A stretch of DNA of 64,000 bases from an uncultured Veillonellaceae bacterium. GTDB taxonomy: Bacteria > Bacillota > Negativicutes > Selenomonadales > Selenomonadaceae. A program made the translations under genes and the position numbers. Positions 38,425 to 46,052 of this stretch are shown piece by piece. The stretch spans positions 57,990 to 121,989 of the forward strand of contig CACZZN010000004.1 in the NCBI GenBank assembly GCA_902785705.1, read 5' to 3'. Each line of letters opens with the position of its first letter. Position 1 is the first letter of the stretch. Below the pieces are notes generated by a model. That model was not told the DNA's origin and did no database searches. It saw only the letters and a list, made by a program, of their open reading frames with translations.

Positions 38425-39185
38425 AAACCTCCAACGAACTCCAAAACCTCCGCGAATGTCCCTGCCACGGCTGCATATTCGATTGCCGGTCTCTCAATCA
38501 ACACCACCGGCAGTCCCAACGTTTCCGCCGCCGCGAATTTCGTATCCGCCCCGCCAATCTGCCCGCCATTCTTCGTCACAATGACCTCCGCCCCGTACTG
38601 CCGGAACAGCTCTTCATTGAGTTTCTGGGAGAAGGGCCCCTGCATCGCCACGATCTGCTTCGGGGAAAGCCCCAGCCTTGCGCACTCCGCAAGCACTTCG
38701 GCGCTTGGCAGCACCCTTGCCGTCAGAACGCAGTTTCTCAAATCAGGCGACTCTGTGAAGGCTCTAAGATTCCTGCTTCCCGTCGTCAGGAACACATGTT
38801 TCCCAAGAGCCGCCGCCTGCTTTGCCGCTTCCTCATACCCGTGTACCCGATAGACCTTTTCATAGGCAATCGGTATGCCCGGACGCTCATAGCGCAGATA
38901 CGGGATGCCCGCGCGTCTGCATGCCGCCATGGCGTTCCGCGAAACATTCTCCGCATAGGGATGGCTGGCGTCCACCATGAGCCGGATGTGATGATGACGG
39001 AAAAGTTCCATCATGGCGTCCTCACCCAAAGGCTTGTCATTGACGACAAGCCTGCCATCCCCATACTGCTCCAAAAGCTCCGCGCCATACCTGCTCACAA
39101 CAGATGCCACAACAGCATGGCCCGCATCCAGAAGCGCCTTCACAAGCTCTCTGCCGTCCCGGGTACCGGCTGCAACGAAAATCAT
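38421..39185 (-). CDS. cbiJ: Cobalt-precorrin-6A reductase
   Basis: CbiJ reduces cobalt-precorrin-6A with NAD(P)H. The 254-residue protein has VAAGTRDGRELVKAL at the N-terminus, VDASHPYAENVSRNA and the LRYERPGIP block typical of CbiJ/CobK. It overlaps cbiH by 4 bp. Confidence 0.93.
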   Translation of the reverse strand: MIFVAAGTRDGRELVKALLDAGHAVVASVVSRYGAELLEQYGDGRLVVNDKPLGEDAMMELFRHHHIRLMVDASHPYAENVSRNAMAACRRAGIPYLRYERPGIPIAYEKVYRVHGYEEAAKQAAALGKHVFLTTGSRNLRAFTESPDLRNCVLTARVLPSAEVLAECARLGLSPKQIVAMQGPFSQKLNEELFRQYGAEVIVTKNGGQIGGADTKFAAAETLGLPVVLIERPAIEYAAVAGTFAEVLEFVGGL

Positions 39186-39934
39186 AGGCCTTCTTCCTTA
39201 TTTTCATATCCCCTGGGCGTGATCATATAGCCCTCCCGCACATAGGTACGGCTGTTGCCGATGATCACGAGGGAAAACATGTTGATTTCCTCTTTCGTGA
39301 AATCCTGCAGTGTCGAAATGACCTTCGTCTCTGCGTCACGGCTTGCTCCCGTCACGATGCCCACGGGAGTCGAAGGCTTGCGGTATCGCAGCGCGATTTC
39401 CCGTACTTCCTCGATATTCTGCACCCGCTTATGGCTCTTCGGATTGTAGAGCGCAATCACAAAATCGCCCGCCGCCGCCATCTCCACGCGCTTCTTGATC
39501 AACTCCCAGGAAGTCAGCAGATTGCTGAGGCTGATTACCGCAAAGTCGTGCATGAGGGGCGCCCCCAGCACCGCCGCCGCCGCATTCACCGCCGAGATTC
39601 CGGCAATCACATCGAATTCCGGCCGCTCCGCCTCCGGCTGCTGCAGCAAAAGCTCCAGAACCAGCCCTGCCATGCCGTAAACGCCCGAATCGCCGCTGGA
39701 TACCACCACCGTATTTTTCCCGGACATCGCCATTTCCACAGCCATACGGCATCGGTCAATTTCCTGCATCATGCCCGTGCCGATGATCTCCTTGCCGCCG
39801 AGCAGGCTCTCAATGAGCTTGATATACGTCGTATATCCTGCCACGACCTCGGCGCTCTCGATTGCCTGTCTCGCCCTCGGCGTCATATCCAAGAGACTCC
39901 CCGGTCCCAAACCGATGACCGTTATCTTTCCCAT
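39182..39934 (-). CDS. cbiH: Cobalt-precorrin-3 C17-methyltransferase
   Basis: A SAM-dependent methyltransferase that also drives ring contraction. The 250-residue protein has GLGPGSLLDMTPRA, VVAGYTTYIKLIESLL, VVSSGDSGVYGMAG and GISAVNAAAAVLGAPL, which match CbiH/CobJ. Its length is that of the single-domain form. It overlaps cbiG by 13 bp. Confidence 0.95.
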   Translation of the reverse strand: MGKITVIGLGPGSLLDMTPRARQAIESAEVVAGYTTYIKLIESLLGGKEIIGTGMMQEIDRCRMAVEMAMSGKNTVVVSSGDSGVYGMAGLVLELLLQQPEAERPEFDVIAGISAVNAAAAVLGAPLMHDFAVISLSNLLTSWELIKKRVEMAAAGDFVIALYNPKSHKRVQNIEEVREIALRYRKPSTPVGIVTGASRDAETKVISTLQDFTKEEINMFSLVIIGNSRTYVREGYMITPRGYENKEEGL

Positions 39935-40992
39935 ACCAAAGCCACCGTCACTTTCCCGAATTTTGTCTTCCCCACTGCCATGCGCCCCCGTTCCACGCTC
40001 GCCAGCGCCGCCGCCTCGCAGACATTCCCGACGCCTATGTGCTCCTTCACAAAACCGGATTCCCGCAGTCCATATCTTGCGATCACAGCCTGCAAAGCCT
40101 CATTTTCATGGAATACAATCTGCCTGCCCAATGCGTGGGCTGCCTGCAAAAGCCCCGGCTCATCCCGCTTTGCCACCGTGCTGCACAAAAGCGAAATGTC
40201 CTCCGCACTCCTGCCAATGCGGGCACATGCCGCCTGAAGGGCCTGAAGCACCTGCTCCTTCGGGGTCCCCCTGCGGCATCCGACACCTGCGGCGAGCCTG
40301 CGCGGAACGAGAAGCAGCATGCCCTCCTGCCGCTCTCCCCCGGCATCCGTCACAACCGCTTTTGGCGTTTTCTCCCGCAAAATGGATGCCAAATCCGCCA
40401 TCACAGGATGCAGTCCCTGTGCGTCCATTGCCTTGCAATAAAAATCCCCATTCGGCAGTCCTGCATCAACATAGTAGTTCACCACGCCGCCCGACAGGAT
40501 CTGCCCGTTAAAGCTCTTGATCGCGTCCCGCGGGACGGGACGGAGCGCCAGCTCTGCCGCCACGACATCCACGGCCAGCTTCTGCTCCACATCGGTTGCG
40601 GTCGTGATCACAGGCTCCGCGCCCAAAGCATGCCCCAGCTGCCTTGCCAGTGCATTTGCGCCGCCGATATGTCCGGAAAGCAGACTGATCACGTGAATGC
40701 CTCGTTCATCCATCACAAGCACCGCAGGATCCGAGAGCTTGCTCTCCACATGAGGCGCAATCATGCGCACGGCGATTCCCGCTGCCATGATGAAAATCAG
40801 TCCGTCAAAAACGGAAAAAGCAGACCCTGCTGCATCCCGCAATCGCTCAAATGCGCATATCTTCAAGCCATGCGGTTCACGGGAAAAAGTCCCCTGCTTC
40901 AAGAACAGTACCGTCTCCCCATCCAAAGCGGCCGCCGTGCGCATGGCCAGCTCTGCGCCCCCTGCCGTCACAGCAAAGACCGCATATCTCAT
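39922..40992 (-). CDS. cbiG: Cobalt-precorrin-5A hydrolase
   Basis: CbiG opens the delta-lactone and releases acetaldehyde, a step specific to the anaerobic route. The 356-residue protein has FDGLIFIMAAGIAVRMIAPHV, VMDERGIHVISLLSGHIGGAN and a C-terminal domain with VGCRRGTPKEQV and FHENEALQAV. The presence of CbiG shows the early-cobalt pathway. It overlaps cbiF by 4 bp. Confidence 0.95.
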   Translation of the reverse strand: MRYAVFAVTAGGAELAMRTAAALDGETVLFLKQGTFSREPHGLKICAFERLRDAAGSAFSVFDGLIFIMAAGIAVRMIAPHVESKLSDPAVLVMDERGIHVISLLSGHIGGANALARQLGHALGAEPVITTATDVEQKLAVDVVAAELALRPVPRDAIKSFNGQILSGGVVNYYVDAGLPNGDFYCKAMDAQGLHPVMADLASILREKTPKAVVTDAGGERQEGMLLLVPRRLAAGVGCRRGTPKEQVLQALQAACARIGRSAEDISLLCSTVAKRDEPGLLQAAHALGRQIVFHENEALQAVIARYGLRESGFVKEHIGVGNVCEAAALASVERGRMAVGKTKFGKVTVALVWER

Positions 40993-41744
40993 TTCGAGGC
41001 CTCGCGGAACATATGGCTGAACTCAGGCGCATAAAGCCTCGAAAGCTCGTAGTCCGCCCCCAGGCATCGGCTCACCACGATCATCGCCGTACGGTCGATG
41101 TCCTGCTCCCGGATTTCCTCCACAATATGCGCCAGCGTCGAACGCACGATTTTTTGCTCAGGCCACGAAGCGCGCTGCACGATGGCAATGGGCGTATCCG
41201 CCGCGTATCCGCCCGCAATCAGTTCTTTTACGACCTCATCCAGCATGGTGATGGACAGGAAGATGCACATGGTCGCCTGATGCGCCGCAAGGCTCCGGAG
41301 CTTTTCCCGCTCCGGCACCGGCGTCCTGCCCTCGTTGCGCGTGATGATGACGGTCTGGGAAATCCCCGGCAGCGTATATTCCTGCTTCAATGCTGCCGCC
41401 GTTGCCAAAAAGGAACTCACGCCCGGTATCACATCATAGGAAATCCCCCGCTTGTCAAACGCGTCCATCTGCTCCTGAATAGCCCCATAGATGGCGGGAT
41501 CCCCGGTATGCAGGCGCACTGTCATCTTTCCCTCGGCCTCTGCCCGCACAACGGCCGCTACGACTTCATCCAAGGTCATATGCGCGGAATCATGGATCTC
41601 TGCGCCTTCCCTGCAAAACGCGAGCAAGGCGGGATTCACCAAAGACCCCGCATAAATGACCACATCTGCTTCTGAAAGATATTTCCGTCCCTTGACGGTA
41701 ATCAGTTCCGGATCCCCCGGCCCGGCCCCAACAATGTGTACCAT
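40989..41744 (-). CDS. cbiF: Cobalt-precorrin-4 C11-methyltransferase
   Basis: A SAM methyltransferase. The 251-residue protein begins VHIVGAGPGDPELITVKG, has VIYAGSLVN, VRLHTGDPAIYGAIQEQM and VIPGVSSFLATAAAL, the CbiF/CobM pattern. The ATG is preceded by GGAGG. It follows cbiT by 16 bp. Confidence 0.95.
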   Translation of the reverse strand: MVHIVGAGPGDPELITVKGRKYLSEADVVIYAGSLVNPALLAFCREGAEIHDSAHMTLDEVVAAVVRAEAEGKMTVRLHTGDPAIYGAIQEQMDAFDKRGISYDVIPGVSSFLATAAALKQEYTLPGISQTVIITRNEGRTPVPEREKLRSLAAHQATMCIFLSITMLDEVVKELIAGGYAADTPIAIVQRASWPEQKIVRSTLAHIVEEIREQDIDRTAMIVVSRCLGADYELSRLYAPEFSHMFREASK

Positions 41745-41760
41745 ATCTGCCTCCGACCTG

Positions 41761-42333
41761 TTATTTTTTGGTGCACGTCACGATATGGATGGGATTCATC
41801 GCCCTTGCCATATCATAGGCGCCAACCTGCTCCAGATGGCTTACCTGCACCTGGATCGCCTCATAGCTGTAAGTGTCCTCATGCTCCCGCATGTAGGAAA
41901 TGCATTCCATCAAGGTCTGCACCGTGATGCAGTTGACAACGATACGCCCGCATGGCTCTATTTTCTTGTCCACTGCCGCGAGGATCCGTGTCAAGCTGCC
42001 TCCGCTTCCCCCGATCAGCACCACATCCGCGGGCGGCAGATGCTCTATGCCCTCCGGCGCCTCCAGCTCCAGCACCATGATATTCTCCACGGAAAATTTC
42101 TCGATGTTCTGCGCAATGAGCTGCGCCGCCTGTGGGTTCCTCTCAATCGCAAACACTTCGCCATCCGGCGCAAGCCTTGCGGCCTCAATGGAAAGCGCTC
42201 CCGTCCCCGCGCCGATATCATAAATCGTATCCATGGGATAGATTTTTGCCTTCGCAAGCGTCAAGATACGGATTTCCTGCTTGGTCATCGGCACATTTCC
42301 GCGCAGGAATTCTTCATCAGCAATCCCGATCAT
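41761..42333 (-). CDS. cbiT: Cobalt-precorrin-6B C15-methyltransferase (decarboxylating)
   Basis: CbiT methylates C-15 and decarboxylates the C-12 acetate. The 190-residue protein has PMTKQEIRILTLAK, the SAM-binding DIGAGTGALSIEAARL motif and VVLIGGSGGSL. I chose the ATG at 42333 because AAGGAGG lies 8 nt upstream. The separate cbiE and cbiT genes here replace the fused CobL of the aerobic route. Confidence 0.94.
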   Translation of the reverse strand: MIGIADEEFLRGNVPMTKQEIRILTLAKAKIYPMDTIYDIGAGTGALSIEAARLAPDGEVFAIERNPQAAQLIAQNIEKFSVENIMVLELEAPEGIEHLPPADVVLIGGSGGSLTRILAAVDKKIEPCGRIVVNCITVQTLMECISYMREHEDTYSYEAIQVQVSHLEQVGAYDMARAMNPIHIVTCTKK

Positions 42334-42368
42334 GTTGCAAGCCTCCTTAACTATCTTTCTATTTCCTG

Positions 42369-43004
42369 TCATCCCTGTACAATCAAAATGCCATGTTTGA
42401 TTTCTTCCATCTCCAACGCGCCTTCCAGCGTTGTCTCCACAATCCGCTCATCCTCATAGGACAGCCGCGCGCAAACGGCAAGCCGTGTCTCTTTGGGCCA
42501 GCCTTTTTCCATGAGCAGCACCGGGATCCGATGAGAATCAAAACTCCCATCCGTCAACATCCCGAGCACAGTTCCCTTTTCATAAAACAGTTCGCGTTCC
42601 TCCGGCTGCCTGCCATGAAAGCTCAAGAGCCTTGCCCCATGCCATGGAAGCGCCAGTTTTGCAAAAGCCATCTGCAAAGAGCTGATGCCGGGGATTACCT
42701 GCAGCCGCTCCCGGGGGAATTCCTTCCGCAATGCGTCCAGCATGGAATAGTAGCCGGGATCTCCCGACACCATCACCACCACATCCTCAGAGGCAAGTTC
42801 CTCCCGGATAAAGCCGATGACGGAAGCAATGTCTTTTGTGATGGGTATCTGCTTCTGTCCGTCATGCGCAAACCCTTCCAGCGCCCTGCGGCCGCCGACC
42901 AGCACCTTCGCCGAGGAAATGGCCTGTCTTGCCGCAGGCAAAATATAATCAGGATGCCCCGGACCGATGCCTGCAATGAGGATCCGATGCGCTACAGCTT
43001 CCAT
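42369..43004 (-). CDS. cbiE: Cobalt-precorrin-7 C5-methyltransferase
   Basis: A 211-residue SAM methyltransferase with ILIAGIGPGHPDYILPAA, VLVGGRRALEGF, VMVSGDPGYYSMLDAL and VIPGISSLQMAFAKL, the CbiE pattern. GGGAGGG lies before the ATG. It overlaps cbiD by 13 bp. Confidence 0.94.
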   Translation of the reverse strand: MEAVAHRILIAGIGPGHPDYILPAARQAISSAKVLVGGRRALEGFAHDGQKQIPITKDIASVIGFIREELASEDVVVMVSGDPGYYSMLDALRKEFPRERLQVIPGISSLQMAFAKLALPWHGARLLSFHGRQPEERELFYEKGTVLGMLTDGSFDSHRIPVLLMEKGWPKETRLAVCARLSYEDERIVETTLEGALEMEEIKHGILIVQG

Positions 43005-44107
43005 CCAAAGTCCCTCCCGATTTCTTCCGCACGCCGATCCATCCCCAGAATCCTGCCGTCCAAGGTCACCATGACCGTCCCGATCTCCAGCTCGTGAAAT
43101 ACGTATCGCTCCGCGCGTTCACTGGCCCGCTTGGCAAGCCGCCCGTAAACTGCTTCTGCGTGATACTGCTCAATGACAGCCATGGCATCTTCCGTTGCAG
43201 CAGCTTCCAGTACCCGCTGCACGCCCTCCTGCGGAAGCCCCTCGGCTGCCGCGTAGGCCGCCATGGCTTCCAGCCGCCCGTCTCCGATGCGGTTGTGGGT
43301 GTAAAAGACGCCCGCCGCCACCTTCGCCAGTTTGCCGATATGCCCGAACAGCAAAATCCGGTTGACCTTGCGCTTTGCCGCAGCCTCCAGCAGATATCCG
43401 ATGAAATTGCTGGTCTGGACGATTGCTTCCCCGGGAAGACCATATGCCAGCGCGATTTTTTCACCGATTTTCCCCGGCACAAAGATGAGCGACGAAAATC
43501 CTGCCGCCTGTGCCACATCGATCTGCGGTACCAGCGATTTCCGAAATGCCTCCTCCGACATGGGATGCAAGACTCCCGTCGTCCCGATGACGGAAATGCC
43601 GCCCTCCACGCCGAGCACAGGATTCAGCGTACGCCTTGCAAGCTCCTTGCCCGCGGGAATGGAAATGGTCACTTCCAGACCGGCTTCCCTGCCCAGCAGT
43701 TCCTCCACCACATTTCGGATCAGCTGCCGTGGCCCCGGATTGACGGCAGGCTCTCCCACAGGAACAGACAGACCGTGCTTTGTCACATGCCCGACACCAT
43801 CCCCCGCCAGAAACCGGATGCCCGCACCGTTCTCCAGATGCCGGATTTTCGTGAAAACGGACACCCCATTCGTGATATCCGGATCATCCCCCGAAAACTT
43901 CACGATTTCCGCGACAATGCCCTCGTCCTCTTCCCGCACCTTTTCCACGGGGATCCAAAGCCTTGTGCCGTCCAGTGCGACAAGCTCCACCCGCTCCGCA
44001 TGCTCCCCCCGCTCATAAAGCAGCGCCGCTTTCACGCCGGCCGCCGCGCATGCGCCCGTCGTATACCCGCTCCGAAGCTCCTCTGCCAAGTTCTCATCCC
44101 CTGTCAA
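42992..44107 (-). CDS. cbiD: Cobalt-precorrin-5B C1-methyltransferase
   Basis: CbiD is the C-1 methylase of the anaerobic pathway. The protein has the RSGYTTGACAAAGVKAAL motif near the N-terminus, then KFSGDDPDITNGV, NPGPRQLI and a C-terminal FGHIGKLAKVAAGVF block. I take the TTG at 44107 as start (371 residues) because AAGGAGG precedes it by a few bases. A TTG at 44152 would add a tail without a ribosome-binding site. It is the first gene of the 15-gene cobamide operon. Confidence 0.93.
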   Translation of the reverse strand: MTGDENLAEELRSGYTTGACAAAGVKAALLYERGEHAERVELVALDGTRLWIPVEKVREEDEGIVAEIVKFSGDDPDITNGVSVFTKIRHLENGAGIRFLAGDGVGHVTKHGLSVPVGEPAVNPGPRQLIRNVVEELLGREAGLEVTISIPAGKELARRTLNPVLGVEGGISVIGTTGVLHPMSEEAFRKSLVPQIDVAQAAGFSSLIFVPGKIGEKIALAYGLPGEAIVQTSNFIGYLLEAAAKRKVNRILLFGHIGKLAKVAAGVFYTHNRIGDGRLEAMAAYAAAEGLPQEGVQRVLEAAATEDAMAVIEQYHAEAVYGRLAKRASERAERYVFHELEIGTVMVTLDGRILGMDRRAEEIGRDFGWKL

Positions 44108-44162
44108 TCTCCCTCCTTGAAGAGTTCGATATGTTTTCACAGAATCCTGCAAAAATCAAAAA

Positions 44163-44198
44163 AGAAGCCCCTGATTCCATCCGGAGCCAAGGACTTCT
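44163..44198 (-). terminator. Terminator or attenuator hairpin upstream of cbiD
   Basis: On the minus strand, AGAAGTCCTTG (44198-44188) pairs with CAGGGGCTTCT (44173-44163), an 11-bp stem with two G-T pairs, followed by TTTTTTG. It stands after the exported-protein gene and only 55 bp before the cbiD start. It either ends the upstream transcript or attenuates readthrough into the operon. Confidence 0.7.
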
Positions 44199-44239
44199 CG
44201 ACCATCGCTTCAAAGAAACTGTCGTTTCTTCTTTATTTC

Positions 44240-44857
44240 TTATTGCGCAACCGATGCTAAATTCTCGTAGATGACGCCCTGATCCGCATATCCGAACCAG
44301 TTCGTCGTGGCATCCCATGTCAGACGGTAGCGGTGATAGTACGGGCTTGCAAGATTCTCCGACTTGAACGCCAGCACCAGGTCGCCGTTCTTCAGGGCCG
44401 CAAACATCGGCCTGGCGGCAAAGTTATTGTAATAGTTCTGGCTGTCCACATAGACCATGAACTTCTTTGCCGCTGCATCGTATCCGTAGAGATACGCACG
44501 ATCCTTGCTGGACACCTCATAGAAGAGCCTGCCGTCGGAACTGTTCTTGAATACGCGGAACTCATAGCCGCCGTTGACCACCGGGAAATGCTTGTCGAAG
44601 ATGCGGTTCTTGCCCAGCCATACCAGCATATGATATTTTTCCTTGCTGCTGGCGTTCGCGAGTTTCCGCACCTGCACCTTGACCTCGCCGTCGGCTGTCT
44701 GGAAAGTCTGTGAGCTAGCTTCGTCCTGCGCCAGTTCCTTCATGCCAAGCCCCACATCATAAATCTTCTGGTAGCTGTCTGCCGCAAAGCATGTTGCAGC
44801 CAAAACCACTGTGAATACCAAAGTCCATACCAGTGTCAGCCATTTCTTGTTGAACAT
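44240..44857 (-). CDS. Exported protein of unknown function
   Basis: A 205-residue protein with a signal peptide (KKWLTLVWTLVFTVVLAATCFA, cut before ADSYQ). The mature part is rich in aromatic residues and beta-like stretches (YEFRVFKNSSDGRLFYEVSS, AYLYGYDAAAKKFMVYVDS). No family recognised. The ATG at 44857 has AAAGGAGG upstream. It directly precedes the cobamide operon, separated by a terminator hairpin. Confidence 0.7.
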   Translation of the reverse strand: MFNKKWLTLVWTLVFTVVLAATCFAADSYQKIYDVGLGMKELAQDEASSQTFQTADGEVKVQVRKLANASSKEKYHMLVWLGKNRIFDKHFPVVNGGYEFRVFKNSSDGRLFYEVSSKDRAYLYGYDAAAKKFMVYVDSQNYYNNFAARPMFAALKNGDLVLAFKSENLASPYYHRYRLTWDATTNWFGYADQGVIYENLASVAQ

Positions 44858-44974
44858 CGTTCTGCCTCCTTTGTGAATCACCTGCAAATCATCTATAAAC
44901 GACCATGTTATGACTAATTCTCCCTTTGCATGGAAAAATCCTTCTCGCTTGGAAAAAAATTATCAGAACAAAGG

Positions 44975-45035
44975 AAAATCACGGCTTGCACAACACCATC
45001 GACAGAGCCGATGGCTATGTGCAAGCCGTGATTTT
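44975..45035. terminator. Very strong hairpin between the MFS remnant and the exported-protein gene
   Basis: AAAATCACGGCTTGCAC (44975-44991) and its exact reverse complement (45019-45035) enclose an inner CCATCG/CGATGG helix. The minus-strand hairpin is followed by TTTTCCTTTG. It probably ended the former MFS/GH43 transcript. Confidence 0.75.
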
Positions 45036-45052
45036 CATAGGAGAGAAAACTT

Positions 45053-45630
45053 TTATTTTGCAGCGAGGCTCACGCCGGAAAACTGCTCCTCTGTCGGCGC
45101 CTCGATTTTCTTGTCGTTTTTCAGTGTGAAGCAGCTGATCAAGGTGATGATGAGCACGCTGGTCGCAAGGAAGATATATGTGGTCTGGAAGCCCATGGAC
45201 GCATACATGCCACCTGCGATCGTGGAGAAAATCACGACGGAACCCTGCTTTGCGAGATTGAAGCCCAACAGATACACGGTAGCGGAGAGCCGTACATCAA
45301 AAACACCGGAGATATATTTCATGACGGATACCAGCATGAGGGGCATCTCGAAGGCCGCAATCAGACGGAAGAAGGAAAGCATAATCGGCGTGGTGAAATA
45401 AGCGCTGCCCGCGATGCGCACAAAGGTCAGGAAACCGAAGAGCAAAAGGGATGGTAGCAGAGCGCGATGAGCGACATAGCGGAGAACACGAAGCCCGACT
45501 GCGCCTCGTCCAAACCCGCGATATCCTTGAGCCAGAGCGGCAGGAACGCCAGCACAATGGCCCAAATCATGAAATAGAAGTAGAACAGACCTCCAAAATT
45601 CAGAAAATCCCGGTTAAAAATCTTGCCCAT
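45053..45630 (-). pseudogene. Oligosaccharide:H+ symporter (MFS) remnant with a large internal deletion
   Basis: The 5' part (from the ATG at 45630) encodes MGKIFNRDFLNFGGLFYFYF and ends after LIALCYHPFC, the first two membrane segments. The sequence then jumps, in another frame, to a C-terminal part with FLTFVRIAGSAYFTTPIML and VYLLGFNLAKQGSVVIFSTI, the last segments. Family members are about 400 residues; roughly the middle half is missing, with the junction near 45450. It is adjacent to a GH43 remnant, one base apart. Confidence 0.85.
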
Positions 45631-45631
45631 T

Positions 45632-45821
45632 TCAGTGCGCCCCTTTCCAGTCCTCTAAACGACGTGTCTCCGGCACCGGAACCCCGAAGTCCGGCATCCC
45701 GTCCTCATTCCAGCGAACCGCCTGCACTCGGGTGTGGCGATTCGGGTCATAGAGCGGATCCCCTTCAATCTCCGTATAGTCCCTTGCGTGATACACCAAA
45801 AGATCCTGTGTCCCTGAACAG
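45632..45821 (-). pseudogene. Glycoside hydrolase family 43 gene, 3' remnant
   Basis: Only the last 60 or so codons remain. They encode DLLVYHARDYTEIEGDPLYD and PNRHTRVQAVRWNEDG, typical of the C-terminus of GH43 arabinosidase/xylosidase-type enzymes. Upstream the reading frame runs into a repeat element that begins near 45822. GH43 enzymes release arabinose or xylose from plant polysaccharides, fitting the intact arabinose genes a few kb away. Confidence 0.75.
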
Positions 45822-45958
45822 TTCCTTAGCACAAAAAAATCCGGCAACTGTCCCTTACGGGGCAGCCGCCGGGTGTCATCCCAACCTGCTCTCTCACAAA
45901 CTCCATGCGAAACGGTGTTTCGCCTTACGCCATTACACGTTACACGAAATCTAAGGAA
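45822..45958. repeat. Dispersed repeat element with TTCCTTAG/CTAAGGAA ends
   Basis: The 137-bp segment is bounded by TTCCTTAG (45822-45829) and CTAAGGAA (45951-45958), which are reverse complements. It contains a perfect hairpin GCGAAAC-GGT-GTTTCGC (45907-45923). The left end has cut the GH43 remnant. No gene inside. Confidence 0.6.
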
Positions 45959-46046
45959 ACACTGATTAAAGCGGTCGTCCAGATTGGCGTGGATTGCTTG
46001 TTCCTCCCAAGGAGACAAACCGCAGTCATAGTGGTGCTATGTCGAG
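45955..46046. repeat. Partial copy of a second dispersed repeat, sharing a core with 11192-11217
   Basis: It begins GGAAACACTGATTAAA and contains CGCAGTCATAGTGGTGCTAT-GTCGAG (46021-46046), a variant of the core at 11192-11217 with five differences in 26 bp. It abuts the 3' end of the GGDEF gene. Confidence 0.6.
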
Positions 46047-46052
46047 GATTGT

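Noticed and set aside
45632..46018. 128-codon frame as an intact gene
   Set aside because: Only the C-terminal 60 residues resemble GH43; the rest is translated repeat DNA.
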